A stretch of DNA of 11,970 bases from Pseudomonadota bacterium (GTDB taxonomy: Bacteria > Desulfobacterota > Desulfobulbia > Desulfobulbales > DAOVYS01), in NCBI GenBank assembly GCA_030635485.1, contig DAOVYS010000055.1:1-11970 (forward strand), written 5' to 3'. Numbering within the stretch: the first letter of the stretch is position 1; the number at the start of each line of letters is the position of its first letter. Made by a program: the position numbers and the translations under genes. Below are positions 1 to 6,468 of the stretch, piece after piece. The notes under the pieces were generated by a model. The model was not told the DNA's origin, made no database searches, and saw only the letters and a program-made list of their open reading frames with translations.

Positions 1-112
1 TCCCCTGTTTCGTACCCATGGGGAACGGTTATCCGGTTTCAACGAATTAAAGGTTCCTTTGATGATTTTTTTAATTCTTTAATAATTTAGGATTTTCGTT
101 TGAGGTCAAGGA

Positions 113-191
113 ACAGTGAAAATGAAAAAGCACCCATTCGGGCATAAACTCCGCATATTAGGTATATGTGAGCATTTTTCATTTTCACTGT
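113..191. repeat. Inverted repeat with 17-bp perfect arms, 3' of dacB
   Basis: The arms 113-129 (acagtgaaaatgaaaaa) and 175-191 are exact reverse complements and enclose about 45 nt. The element lies 46 nt past the stop codon of the leftward dacB gene. The loop is too long for a classic intrinsic terminator. It could be a small non-autonomous mobile element, the remnant end of an insertion sequence, or a transcript 3' structure. Nothing else is recognisable in 1-112. Confidence 0.6.
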
Positions 192-237
192 GACGCCTAG
201 ATCGGACGAAAAGACAATTATTCAAGATGGCCTGATG

Positions 238-1470
238 TTATTGAACACCGCTTTGTGAATGAATCTCCTCAAGAAGATCCAGCAGGCGGTCTCTCTGGTT
301 TTTGTCCTGATTTAGAATAAGTACAAAGCTGTCCGGCTGCCTGCCGGTCATGAAATATCCCGCATATGAAAAGACCTTGGTCAGGGTTCCTGACTTGACT
401 CTCCTGTTGCCGGCAAGGGGCAAAAGTTTATAGTTGGGCCGAAATATTTCTAAGATTTTGATCATGGCGCGCGGAGTTATCTTGTTTTTGTGGGATAATC
501 CTGAACCTTCATAAATTTTCACAGCCTCTTTATCAATCCCCAGTTCCTTATGTAGATACCTTGTAAGCGCGTTCCTCCCTTTTTCCCATGTAGCCGGATA
601 TCCCGATTGCTTAGCCCCGCAGGCGAGAAAGATCTGGTTGGCTATATAGTTGTTTGAATAGAGCATCAGTGATTCGATCAGAGATGTGAGTTTTTTTGAG
701 GATCTGTGAATATAGATCGGCGTGAGATTGTCAGCCACATGGAAATGGATGATTTGCCCCTGTCCCGGAATATTTTTTTTCTTTTGAATAGCCCGGAATA
801 ATTCGCCTGTGTGTCTTGTGATGTTTTGTTCGTCATTGGAAATGTTGAGTCTGTAGGTGCCTGGTTTAAGCCCTTTGCCAAGTTTTTTCATCAACGCCAG
901 GGTAGGGGTCTGAGGCTCGGCCGAGCGAACAGTGCCTTTTTGTGAAACAGTGATATGGACCGTGTTGAAGTTTGCAGCCAATGCAGAGTTTTTTGCATCA
1001 TATGGATCGAGATGCCGGCCTGAACCGTCCGGTCCGGCCGCAGTTTCGAATAAAGAGTCGTCAAGCACTATGTTTCTGATATAATGGACATTTTTTTCTT
1101 TTAAAGCGTCCATAATCATTGATATCTCTTCTGAAGTGAGGGCGGGATCGCCGAATCCCTGAATGTAGAGATCATTTTCATTGTTTTGATAAAATCGGGT
1201 TTCAAAGCGGAAGTCGTGGCCCAGGATTTCAAGGGCCGCGCATGCGGTTGCAATTTTTAAGATGCTGGCAGGTATGAACAGTGCATCGGGATCTTGGGTT
1301 GCAATGACCCGGCTTCCTTTGGTGAGGATAAATCCGCCGTTTTTTAGCAACTCGGCCGCTTTGTCCGAAAGAGCCGGTTCTGGAAGAGATGCCGCGGATG
1401 TTGTAGCGGCAACAAGGCAGAAGAGCATTATGGAGACCACGACACTAGTTATCCGCCGGAACGGCTCCAT
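238..1470 (-). CDS. dacB: D-alanyl-D-alanine carboxypeptidase / endopeptidase, PBP4 (peptidase S13) type
   Basis: A 410-residue exported low-molecular-weight penicillin-binding protein, expected to trim or cleave D-Ala crosslinks of peptidoglycan in the periplasm. Residues 1-27 form a Sec signal peptide: basic start MEPFRR, hydrophobic core, AxA-like cleavage near TSA-AS. The serine-acyltransferase motifs are present in order: SxxK at S69-I-L-K72, SNN as S272-N-N in YSNNYIANQ, and the KTG-type box as K359-S-G-T. The segment EGSGLSHKNKITPRAM (321-336) is typical of PBP4. It is shorter than E. coli PBP4 (about 477 aa), so the extra domains between SxxK and SNN are probably reduced. The ATG at 1468-1470 is chosen because it precedes the signal peptide directly. 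The ribosome site is weak (a tggaaaa stretch) and sits beside a large hairpin. It is transcribed divergently from the acyl-CoA synthetase. Confidence 0.93.
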   Translation of the reverse strand: MEPFRRITSVVVSIMLFCLVAATTSAASLPEPALSDKAAELLKNGGFILTKGSRVIATQDPDALFIPASILKIATACAALEILGHDFRFETRFYQNNENDLYIQGFGDPALTSEEISMIMDALKEKNVHYIRNIVLDDSLFETAAGPDGSGRHLDPYDAKNSALAANFNTVHITVSQKGTVRSAEPQTPTLALMKKLGKGLKPGTYRLNISNDEQNITRHTGELFRAIQKKKNIPGQGQIIHFHVADNLTPIYIHRSSKKLTSLIESLMLYSNNYIANQIFLACGAKQSGYPATWEKGRNALTRYLHKELGIDKEAVKIYEGSGLSHKNKITPRAMIKILEIFRPNYKLLPLAGNRRVKSGTLTKVFSYAGYFMTGRQPDSFVLILNQDKNQRDRLLDLLEEIHSQSGVQ

Positions 1471-1480
1471 TATTTTTCCA

Positions 1481-1558
1481 TGGGTTGGGGGTTAAATAAG
1501 ATGATGTCCGGCAACAACCGTATTGTTTGCCGGACATCATTTTATTCAACCCAACCCA
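1481..1558. repeat. Long imperfect hairpin immediately 5' of dacB
   Basis: The 14-nt core arms atgatgtccggcaa (1501-1514) and ttgccggacatcat (1527-1540) are perfect reverse complements around a 12-nt loop. Pairing continues outward through gttaaataag/tttattcaac with one wobble and one mismatch. After a 2-nt bulge it continues through tgggttgg (1481-1488) and ccaaccca (1551-1558). The structure ends 10 nt before the dacB start codon. The gene on the other side is divergent, so it is not a terminator for any gene in the window. It may be a 5'-UTR structure of dacB or a small palindromic repeat. Confidence 0.75.
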
Positions 1559-1708
1559 CCGGTTTTTTGCAAGCATAAAAACATGATGTCGCCGTTGTGA
1601 CGCGCCCCTCTCGCAAGTTGCGGGATTATTTATATAGTTTTGGGGAAAACCGGAAAAAGAACTTGCTAATTCGATATAAAAAATCATAGGATAAAAAAGA
1701 GTTGTTCC

Positions 1709-1725
1709 GGTGGGCACAGCCCACC
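1709..1725. repeat. Short GC-rich palindrome ggtgggc-aca-gcccacc
   Basis: Perfect 7-bp arms around a 3-nt loop, 62 nt before the start of the acyl-CoA synthetase alpha gene. A near-identical 17-mer lies at 6400-6416, also upstream of a start codon. It could be a dispersed repeat or a small hairpin in the leader. Confidence 0.6.
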
Positions 1726-1742
1726 TGCAAGACCGGTTATTC

Positions 1743-1770
1743 CTAATTCGTAATTTCTAATTCGTAATTT
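1743..1770. repeat. Perfect 14-bp tandem duplication ctaattcgtaattt x2
   Basis: Units 1743-1756 and 1757-1770 are identical. The decamer attcgtaatt inside them recurs in both orientations at 9100-9116 and 9160-9176. It lies directly before the ribosome site of the alpha gene. The rest of the 1559-1708 spacer is AT-rich, with no gene or clear promoter that I can defend. Confidence 0.7.
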
Positions 1771-1787
1771 AAAACAGGTTGCTGATC

Positions 1788-3239
1788 ATGTTGGAACCAT
1801 TGCTCTATCCCAAGACCATCGCGGTGGTGGGAGCTTCGAAAAAGCCGGGTAAGGTGGGCCATGAAATCCTTGCCAACCTGATAAAGGGAGGCTTTACCGG
1901 TAAGATTATTCCTGTTAATCCAACCGCGGATCAGGTTCTTGATCTTCCCTGTTACAAGAGTCCTGTTGACTGCGGCGAATCTATTGACTTGAGTCTGATT
2001 GTCGTTCCGAACAGGGCCGTGGTTGAGGCGGTCAAGAGTTCCATAAAGGCCGGCGCAGGGGCCATTGTTGTGATTACGGCAGGTTTCAAGGAGATAGGAG
2101 AAGAAGGGGCTGCCCTGGAAAGGGAGGTTGCCGAAATATGCGTATCTCATGGTGTTCGATTGCTGGGACCCAACTGCCTTGGGCTGATTAATACTGAAAA
2201 CAGGATGAATGCCTCTTTTGGCGGGGATATCCCCATGGCAGGGGGGGTGTCGGTTATTTCACAGTCAGGCGCCTTGTGCACTGCTATTCTCGATACCGCG
2301 GCCGGCCTTAATCTTGGACTGGCCAAGCTGTTCAGCATCGGAAACAAGGCCGATGTAAGCGAGGTGGATTTGTTGAGGGTGCTTGGCCGGGATGAACAGA
2401 CCAAGGTGATAGTAGGTTATCTCGAAGACATTACCTCGGGAGACGATTTTATCAAGGCGGCCACTGAGGCATCAACAATAAAACCTGTGATAATATTAAA
2501 ATCAGGCACAACGGTGGCAGGACTCAAGGCCGCATCCTCGCATACGGGAGTGCTGGCCGGTGCGGATACCGCATATGGAGCGGCATTCATGCGTTCCGGA
2601 GTAATACGGGCCGAGAATTATGAAGATCTGTTTGATTTTGCAACGGCATTTGCCATACAGCCTCTGCCAAAAGGAGATCGCGTCCTGATTATTACCAATG
2701 CGGGAGGACCGGGCACAATGGCGGCTGACGCAGTGGAAAACGCCGGAATGCGCGTCATGAGCCTGGACAGGAATGTTGCCACTGCTTTAAAGAGCAAACT
2801 GCCGGCCGCGGCCAGCGTGGGCAATCCCATTGACGTGCTTGGTGACGCGGACCCGGATCGTTACCTGGCAGCACTTGAAGCGGCCCAGGAAGATGATTCC
2901 GTGGATGCGGTTATCGTGATCCTGACTCCCCAGGCAATGACCAGGCCGGTTGAAACGGCCCGGGCCATTGTTGTCGGATGCCAGAAGGGAGATAAAACGG
3001 TTCTGGCCTCATTCATGGGCGGCAGGGGGGTGCTGCCGGGCCGCGATGCACTGGCCGCTGCAGGGCTGCCTCAATATTATTCGCCTGAACGGGCCGTGGC
3101 AGCGCTTAAGGCAATGCACGATTATGCCGCATGGAAACGGAGACCGCCGCGTATAGTGGCACGATTCAGGGTCAACACACGGCGGGTTGAAAGAATTATC
3201 ACCCGTTGCTTGAGGGCGAACAGGCGTCAGCTCGGTTAA
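1788..3239 (+). CDS. ADP-forming acetate/acyl-CoA ligase, alpha module (separated from the beta module by an in-frame stop)
   Basis: A 483-residue alpha module of an ADP-forming acyl-CoA synthetase, which converts acyl-CoA + ADP + Pi to acid + CoA + ATP in the cytoplasm. It has an N-terminal CoA-binding Rossmann domain (TIAVVGASKKPGKVGHEI), then succinyl-CoA-ligase-like domains with LGPNCLGLIN, SQSGALC and SIGNKADVSEVDLL. The Glu of YLEDITSG (E213) and the phospho-accepting His of SSHTGVLAG (H252) are both present. The start ATG 1788 is preferred over TTG 1779 because the protein then begins MLEPLLYPKTIAVVGAS as in relatives, with an AGG 9 nt upstream. It ends at TAA 3237-3239, exactly in the linker that normally joins alpha to beta in the roughly 700-residue fused bacterial enzymes. 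The beta module follows in the same frame, so this is either half of a split enzyme or the front of a nonsense-mutated gene. Confidence 0.9.
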   Translation: MLEPLLYPKTIAVVGASKKPGKVGHEILANLIKGGFTGKIIPVNPTADQVLDLPCYKSPVDCGESIDLSLIVVPNRAVVEAVKSSIKAGAGAIVVITAGFKEIGEEGAALEREVAEICVSHGVRLLGPNCLGLINTENRMNASFGGDIPMAGGVSVISQSGALCTAILDTAAGLNLGLAKLFSIGNKADVSEVDLLRVLGRDEQTKVIVGYLEDITSGDDFIKAATEASTIKPVIILKSGTTVAGLKAASSHTGVLAGADTAYGAAFMRSGVIRAENYEDLFDFATAFAIQPLPKGDRVLIITNAGGPGTMAADAVENAGMRVMSLDRNVATALKSKLPAAASVGNPIDVLGDADPDRYLAALEAAQEDDSVDAVIVILTPQAMTRPVETARAIVVGCQKGDKTVLASFMGGRGVLPGRDALAAAGLPQYYSPERAVAALKAMHDYAAWKRRPPRIVARFRVNTRRVERIITRCLRANRRQLG

Positions 3240-3257
3240 GTCAAGGGGAAGAGCATA
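3237..3257 (+). promoter_or_regulatory. In-frame TAA plus Shine-Dalgarno-like site for possible restart
   Basis: Reading straight through gives ...RRQLG-stop-VKGKSILRAYGF..., a continuous ligase linker with one codon changed. A GAA to TAA transversion is the simplest origin. AAGGGGA (3243-3249) lies 8 nt before a TTG at 3258-3260 in the same frame, which would allow translation of the beta module from the same mRNA. TAA is not a selenocysteine or pyrrolysine codon, so recoding is unlikely. Confidence 0.5.
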
Positions 3258-3890
3258 TTGCGGGCTTATGGATTCCGCGTCCCGGGTGGATTTCACGCAA
3301 CCCACACGTATGAAGCCGTAGAGGCGGCGGAGAGGATAGGGTATCCTGTCGTGATGAAGATCGTATCACCTGACGTGGTACACAAGTCCGACCTGGGCGG
3401 TGTGAGGCTGAATATCTCGACCGCCCAAGGCGTGAGAGACGCCTTTGATCTTATGATGCTCAGGATAAATCAACGTCTGCCCGATGCCCGTATAGAAGGG
3501 ATATATGTGGAGAAGATGGTCAGTAAAGGACTCGAGATAATTATCGGGATGAGCAGGGATCCTCAGTTCGGCCCGATGCTCATGTTCGGCCTTGGCGGAG
3601 TATTTGTGGAGGTTATGAAGGACGTCACTTTTTATATCGCTCCTATCACACATGATGAGGCAATGCAGATGCTGATGTCCACCCGTTCTTATAAGATGCT
3701 GGTGGGCGCCCGGGGACAACAGGGGGTTGATCTGAAAGCGATTGCCACCGGTCTTCAGCGGATAAGTCAGCTCTCCACGGATTTTCCCCAGATCGCCGAA
3801 CTTGATATCAATCCGTTTATTGTGGGAGAATTCGGGACCGACCCGGTTGCGGCGGATGTCAGAATGGCATTGCAATCTCCGGAAGATTGA
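3258..3890 (+). CDS. ADP-forming acetate/acyl-CoA ligase, beta module (ATP-grasp); separate subunit or pseudogene tail
   Basis: About 210 residues from a TTG start. It holds the ATP-grasp beta module: GYPVVMKIVSPDVVHKSDLGGVRLN carries the conserved HKSD-GGV segment with the phospho-relay His (H42). FGPMLMFGLGGVFVEVMKDV and AELDINPF are the later nucleotide-binding and metal-binding blocks. The C-terminus is complete. It is in the same frame as the alpha module, with only TAA and five codons between the alpha end and this start. Archaeal enzymes have separate alpha (about 460 aa) and beta (about 230 aa) subunits, so two polypeptides of these sizes could still assemble. Starting at TTG 3258 drops roughly ten residues of the usual first helix (VKGKSIL...), which may weaken the protein. 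The alternative is that the gene is a recent pseudogene, or that the stop is a sequencing error. No other damage is seen in either half. Confidence 0.75.
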   Translation: MRAYGFRVPGGFHATHTYEAVEAAERIGYPVVMKIVSPDVVHKSDLGGVRLNISTAQGVRDAFDLMMLRINQRLPDARIEGIYVEKMVSKGLEIIIGMSRDPQFGPMLMFGLGGVFVEVMKDVTFYIAPITHDEAMQMLMSTRSYKMLVGARGQQGVDLKAIATGLQRISQLSTDFPQIAELDINPFIVGEFGTDPVAADVRMALQSPED

Positions 3891-3922
3891 GATTTTTTGT
3901 CGGTAACAGATATCAATCACTG

Positions 3923-4042
3923 AGCCCTGAAAGGGCGGTATTCGATAGCCCAGGGTGTAGCGAAGCGGAACCCTGGGTAAAGAAAGATCACTTATGGTTT
4001 GTGGTATTTTCATTACCTATCGAATAACGCCCTTTCAGGGCT
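3923..4042. repeat. Nested palindromic element (REPIN/MITE-like)
   Basis: The outer 26-bp arms 3923-3948 and 4017-4042 match as reverse complements with one mismatch (agccctgaaagggc...tattcgatag). Immediately inside, cccagggt (3949-3956) pairs with accctggg (3970-3977) as a second stem. The element starts 33 nt after the beta-module stop, so its RNA could also act in 3'-end formation. Palindrome-within-palindrome units with CCCAGGGT...ACCCTGGG stems are reminiscent of dispersed REP-like families mobilised by IS200/RAYT-type transposases. That link is inference: no transposase is in the window. Confidence 0.7.
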
Positions 4043-4129
4043 GGGATGAGAGAGAAGAAAAGGTCATTCGGGAATGGATACTGTTTCACCTGCAGTTATT
4101 GAGAACTTACGTTGAGTGGGGGAAATAAC

Positions 4130-4193
4130 AACCACCCAACCAATAAACCACTCAACCAACTAACCAACTAACCATCAACCAATCAACCAAATC
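4130..4193 (+). repeat. Degenerate 8-bp tandem repeat (AACCANNN)x8 in a G-free leader
   Basis: Eight consecutive units all begin AACCA: aaccaccc, aaccaata, aaccactc, aaccaact, aaccaact, aaccatc (7 nt), aaccaatc and aaccaaatc (9 nt). They sit in a 73-nt stretch (4123-4195) with no G on the + strand (by hand count 37 A, 27 C, 9 T). It ends 10 nt before the ATG of the CoA-transferase gene. A transcript here would be unstructured and C-rich, which fits either an accessible leader or a Rho-loading site. It may also vary in copy number. Confidence 0.75.
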
Positions 4194-4205
4194 TAGAGTT
4201 TGATC

Positions 4206-6104
4206 ATGAATGAGCGGAACCGGATCAATTTTGATCAAGAATGGCAGGATAAATATCAGGATATGATTGCCACCCCGGAGCAGGCCACATCTCACCTCCG
4301 GTCGGGTCAGCGCGTGTTTATCGGTACAGGCTGCAGCGAGCCCGATGAGCTGATTCGGGCAATGACGGACCGTGCCGGCAAGCTCACTGATGTTGAGATC
4401 GTCCATTTGCTTACCAAGGGAGAAGCGTTTTACACGAAAAAGGATCTTTCCGCCTTTTTCTATGTGAACAGTTTTTTTATCGGAAGCAATGTCCGGGATA
4501 GTATTCAGAAAGGTCTTGGTCACTACACGCCCATACTTTTAAACGACATTCCTTATATGTTCTACTCAGGCAAGCTACCTTTGGATGTGGTCCTGATGCA
4601 GGTGACGCCGCCGGATGAGCGGGGTATGGTGAGCCTGGGCATATCGGTGGACATTGTAAAGAGCGCTGCTCAGAACGCTTCTCTGGTTATTGCCCAGGTA
4701 AATCCGCAGATGCCGTGGACTCTTGGGGACAGCCTCATGGATATCCACGACATCGACATACTTGTGCCTGTGGATTTACCGATAATGGAAAGGATGTCCG
4801 GGAAGATCACGGATGTTACCTCCCGGATCGGAGAACATGTCGCAGGACTGATTGAAGATGGTTCCACAATCGAATTCGGCATGGGCCGTATTCCGGGTGT
4901 CGGCCGCATACCTCAGGCAGTGATAGCCTTTCTTAAGAAAAAGAATGACTTGGGCATCCACACGGAAATGATCACGGACAGCATAATTGAACTCGTGGAG
5001 TCAGGCGCTGTAACCGGTATCAGGAAGACAACCGACAAGGGCAGGATAGTCACCAGTTTTTGTATGGGATCCAGGAAACTCTACGATTTAGTAAACAACA
5101 ACCCGCTTTTTTCTTTTCGGCCCACCGAGTATGTGAATGATCCATATGTGATAGCAAAACAGCACAAGATGGTGTCAATCAACATGGCCCTTGAGGTGGA
5201 TCTTACAGGTCAGGTCTGTTCCGATTCCGATGGAGCCGCATTTTATTCCGGGTTCGGCGGGCAGGTTGATTTCTTAAGAGGTGCTGCCAGGTCTCCGGGG
5301 GGCAGGGCCATCATAGCATTGTCTTCAGAAGATACAAAGATGAACAAGTCCCGGATTGTCTCCTGTCTTAGTCCCGGATCGGGCGTGGTCATCACAAGGG
5401 GTGAAGTGGAGTATGTGGTTACGGAACATGGTGTCGCCTATCTGCATGGCAAGAGTGTTCAGGACAGGGCGCTGGCCCTGATAAGCATTGCCGACCCGGA
5501 GTACAGGGAGCGGCTTTTTGACGAGGCCATGGATCTTAAATATATTCACCCTGAATTCGCTGCTGTGAAAGGGAAATTCATGATCGGTTCCCAGGACATG
5601 AAGGCATCCATGCTGCTTGAGGACGGCAGCCAGATCAACTTCAGGCCGATCCATCCGACAGACGAGCGCGGCATCAGGGATCTTGTCTATGCCCTGTCGC
5701 AGGAGACTATCTATTACCGGTACTTGACCAGTGATATGAAATTTGATCACAGGCAGATACAAAGATTCGTATATATCGATCATCGGAAGGAAGTCGCCAT
5801 TGTTGCTACAATTCCCGAGGCCCATGGAGAGGACATTGTTGCCGTGGGCAGGTATTATATGAATACGAAAACCAACAGGGCCGAGGTGGCGTTTGTAGTC
5901 CGCGATGACTGGCAGAACCGCGGGATCGGATCATTTTTATTCAAGCATCTTTCCGGGATTGCAAAGACCAGCGGAATTGCAGGCTTTACCGCTGAAATTT
6001 TAAAAGACAACAACCGGATTCAGGCGATTTTCAGCCATTCCGGCTACCCGATGACCAGTCAGATTTCAGGTGATATATGCAGTATCGGGGTAGATTTCGA
6101 GTAA
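4206..6104 (+). CDS. Acetyl-CoA hydrolase/CoA-transferase family protein fused to a C-terminal GNAT acetyltransferase domain
   Basis: A 632-residue cytoplasmic two-part protein. Residues about 1-475 are an acetyl-CoA hydrolase / 4-hydroxybutyrate CoA-transferase-type enzyme. Diagnostic blocks are GVGRIPQAV...LGIHTEMITD, the NMALEVDLTGQVCSD segment, YSGFGGQVDFLRGAARSPGG, and GVVITRGEVEYVVTEHGVAYLHGK. Such enzymes move CoA between acids through a glutamyl-CoA thioester. Residues about 479-632 are a GNAT domain starting FRPIHPTDERGIRDL, with the acetyl-CoA pyrophosphate loop Q570-N-R-G-I-G. The ATG at 4206 is chosen over the upstream TTG 4200 because it fits the family start. The ribosome site (GAG about 7 nt upstream) is weak. 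The GNAT part may acetylate a protein, or sense or compete for acetyl-CoA; its substrate cannot be read from sequence. It lies downstream of the acyl-CoA synthetase in the same orientation but separated by 315 nt of repeats, so co-transcription is doubtful. Confidence 0.92.
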   Translation: MNERNRINFDQEWQDKYQDMIATPEQATSHLRSGQRVFIGTGCSEPDELIRAMTDRAGKLTDVEIVHLLTKGEAFYTKKDLSAFFYVNSFFIGSNVRDSIQKGLGHYTPILLNDIPYMFYSGKLPLDVVLMQVTPPDERGMVSLGISVDIVKSAAQNASLVIAQVNPQMPWTLGDSLMDIHDIDILVPVDLPIMERMSGKITDVTSRIGEHVAGLIEDGSTIEFGMGRIPGVGRIPQAVIAFLKKKNDLGIHTEMITDSIIELVESGAVTGIRKTTDKGRIVTSFCMGSRKLYDLVNNNPLFSFRPTEYVNDPYVIAKQHKMVSINMALEVDLTGQVCSDSDGAAFYSGFGGQVDFLRGAARSPGGRAIIALSSEDTKMNKSRIVSCLSPGSGVVITRGEVEYVVTEHGVAYLHGKSVQDRALALISIADPEYRERLFDEAMDLKYIHPEFAAVKGKFMIGSQDMKASMLLEDGSQINFRPIHPTDERGIRDLVYALSQETIYYRYLTSDMKFDHRQIQRFVYIDHRKEVAIVATIPEAHGEDIVAVGRYYMNTKTNRAEVAFVVRDDWQNRGIGSFLFKHLSGIAKTSGIAGFTAEILKDNNRIQAIFSHSGYPMTSQISGDICSIGVDFE

Positions 6105-6184
6105 TTGTTAGTGCCCTGTGTTGAAAGTTTTGACCGGCTTTACAAAGATGAACATTGAACATAGAACGTCCAGCATCGAATGTT

Positions 6185-6372
6185 GATGGACTCGTAAAAA
6201 GTCCATCGTACCGAATTAGATGGCTAAGTAAAAAGTTCGATATACGCCCCGTAGGAAGTGCCCTTGGGGTGCAAGGAGTAGTAATTTTTCAGGTACGAGG
6301 CCATACATGTGGTATGCCTCGTGCCTGAAAAATTGCTGCGACGCAGTAGATCGGACTTTTTACGACGCCATC
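6185..6372 (+). mobile_element. MITE-like element A with 20-bp terminal inverted repeats
   Basis: The ends 6185-6204 (gatggactcgtaaaaagtcc) and 6353-6372 (ggactttttacgacgccatc) are inverted repeats with two mismatches. A strong internal hairpin lies at 6283-6334 (24-nt arms with minor mismatch, loop atgt). The 8-mer aatgttga occurs at 6179-6186 and again at 6373-6380, and looks like a target-site duplication. It has no coding capacity. A reverse-oriented copy lies at 11797-11951. Copy A carries a 27-nt segment (6246-6272) that the other copy lacks. The flanking bases 6105-6184 show no gene. Confidence 0.8.
6246..6272. repeat. 27-nt module present in element A only, shared with the 9713-9850 element
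   Basis: The segment is absent from element B, where the flanking bases are directly joined. Its core aggaagtgcccttggggt (6253-6270) is the exact reverse complement of 9794-9811, inside an otherwise different palindromic element. This suggests modules exchanged between repeat families. Confidence 0.7.
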
Positions 6373-6399
6373 AATGTTGAATGAGAAAAGCCTGAGTAG

Positions 6400-6416
6400 G
6401 GTGGGCATAGCCCGCC
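6400..6416. repeat. Short GC-rich palindrome ggtgggc-ata-gcccgcc
   Basis: Second copy of the 17-mer at 1709-1725, with two C/T or A/G differences. It lies 52 nt before the start of the aldolase-like gene. The repeated placement upstream of + strand genes could be chance or a leader element. Confidence 0.55.
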
Positions 6417-6468
6417 GAAACATGGATATTATCACGATAAGTGTAAACTACAAAATGGAGGTGAGGAT

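Noticed and set aside
1396..1470. Twin-arginine signal on DacB (FRR near the N-terminus)
   Set aside because: There is no S/T-R-R-x-F-x-K consensus; the region is a standard Sec signal peptide.
1445..1717. 90-codon open frame on the minus strand overlapping the dacB start
   Set aside because: It reads through the long hairpin and the AT-rich spacer, has no recognisable domain, and overlaps dacB in another frame.
3237..3239. Stop-codon recoding (selenocysteine/pyrrolysine) in the ligase
   Set aside because: The codon is TAA, not TGA or TAG, and the aligned residue in this linker is not a conserved catalytic position.
4130..4193. CRISPR-like array
   Set aside because: The units are 7-9 nt and contiguous with no unique spacers, so this is a simple tandem repeat.
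4195..4208. agagtttgatcatg matches the conserved 5' end of 16S rRNA
   Set aside because: The match stops after 14 nt, the following sequence is coding with no rRNA features, and the ATG is the CoA-transferase start.
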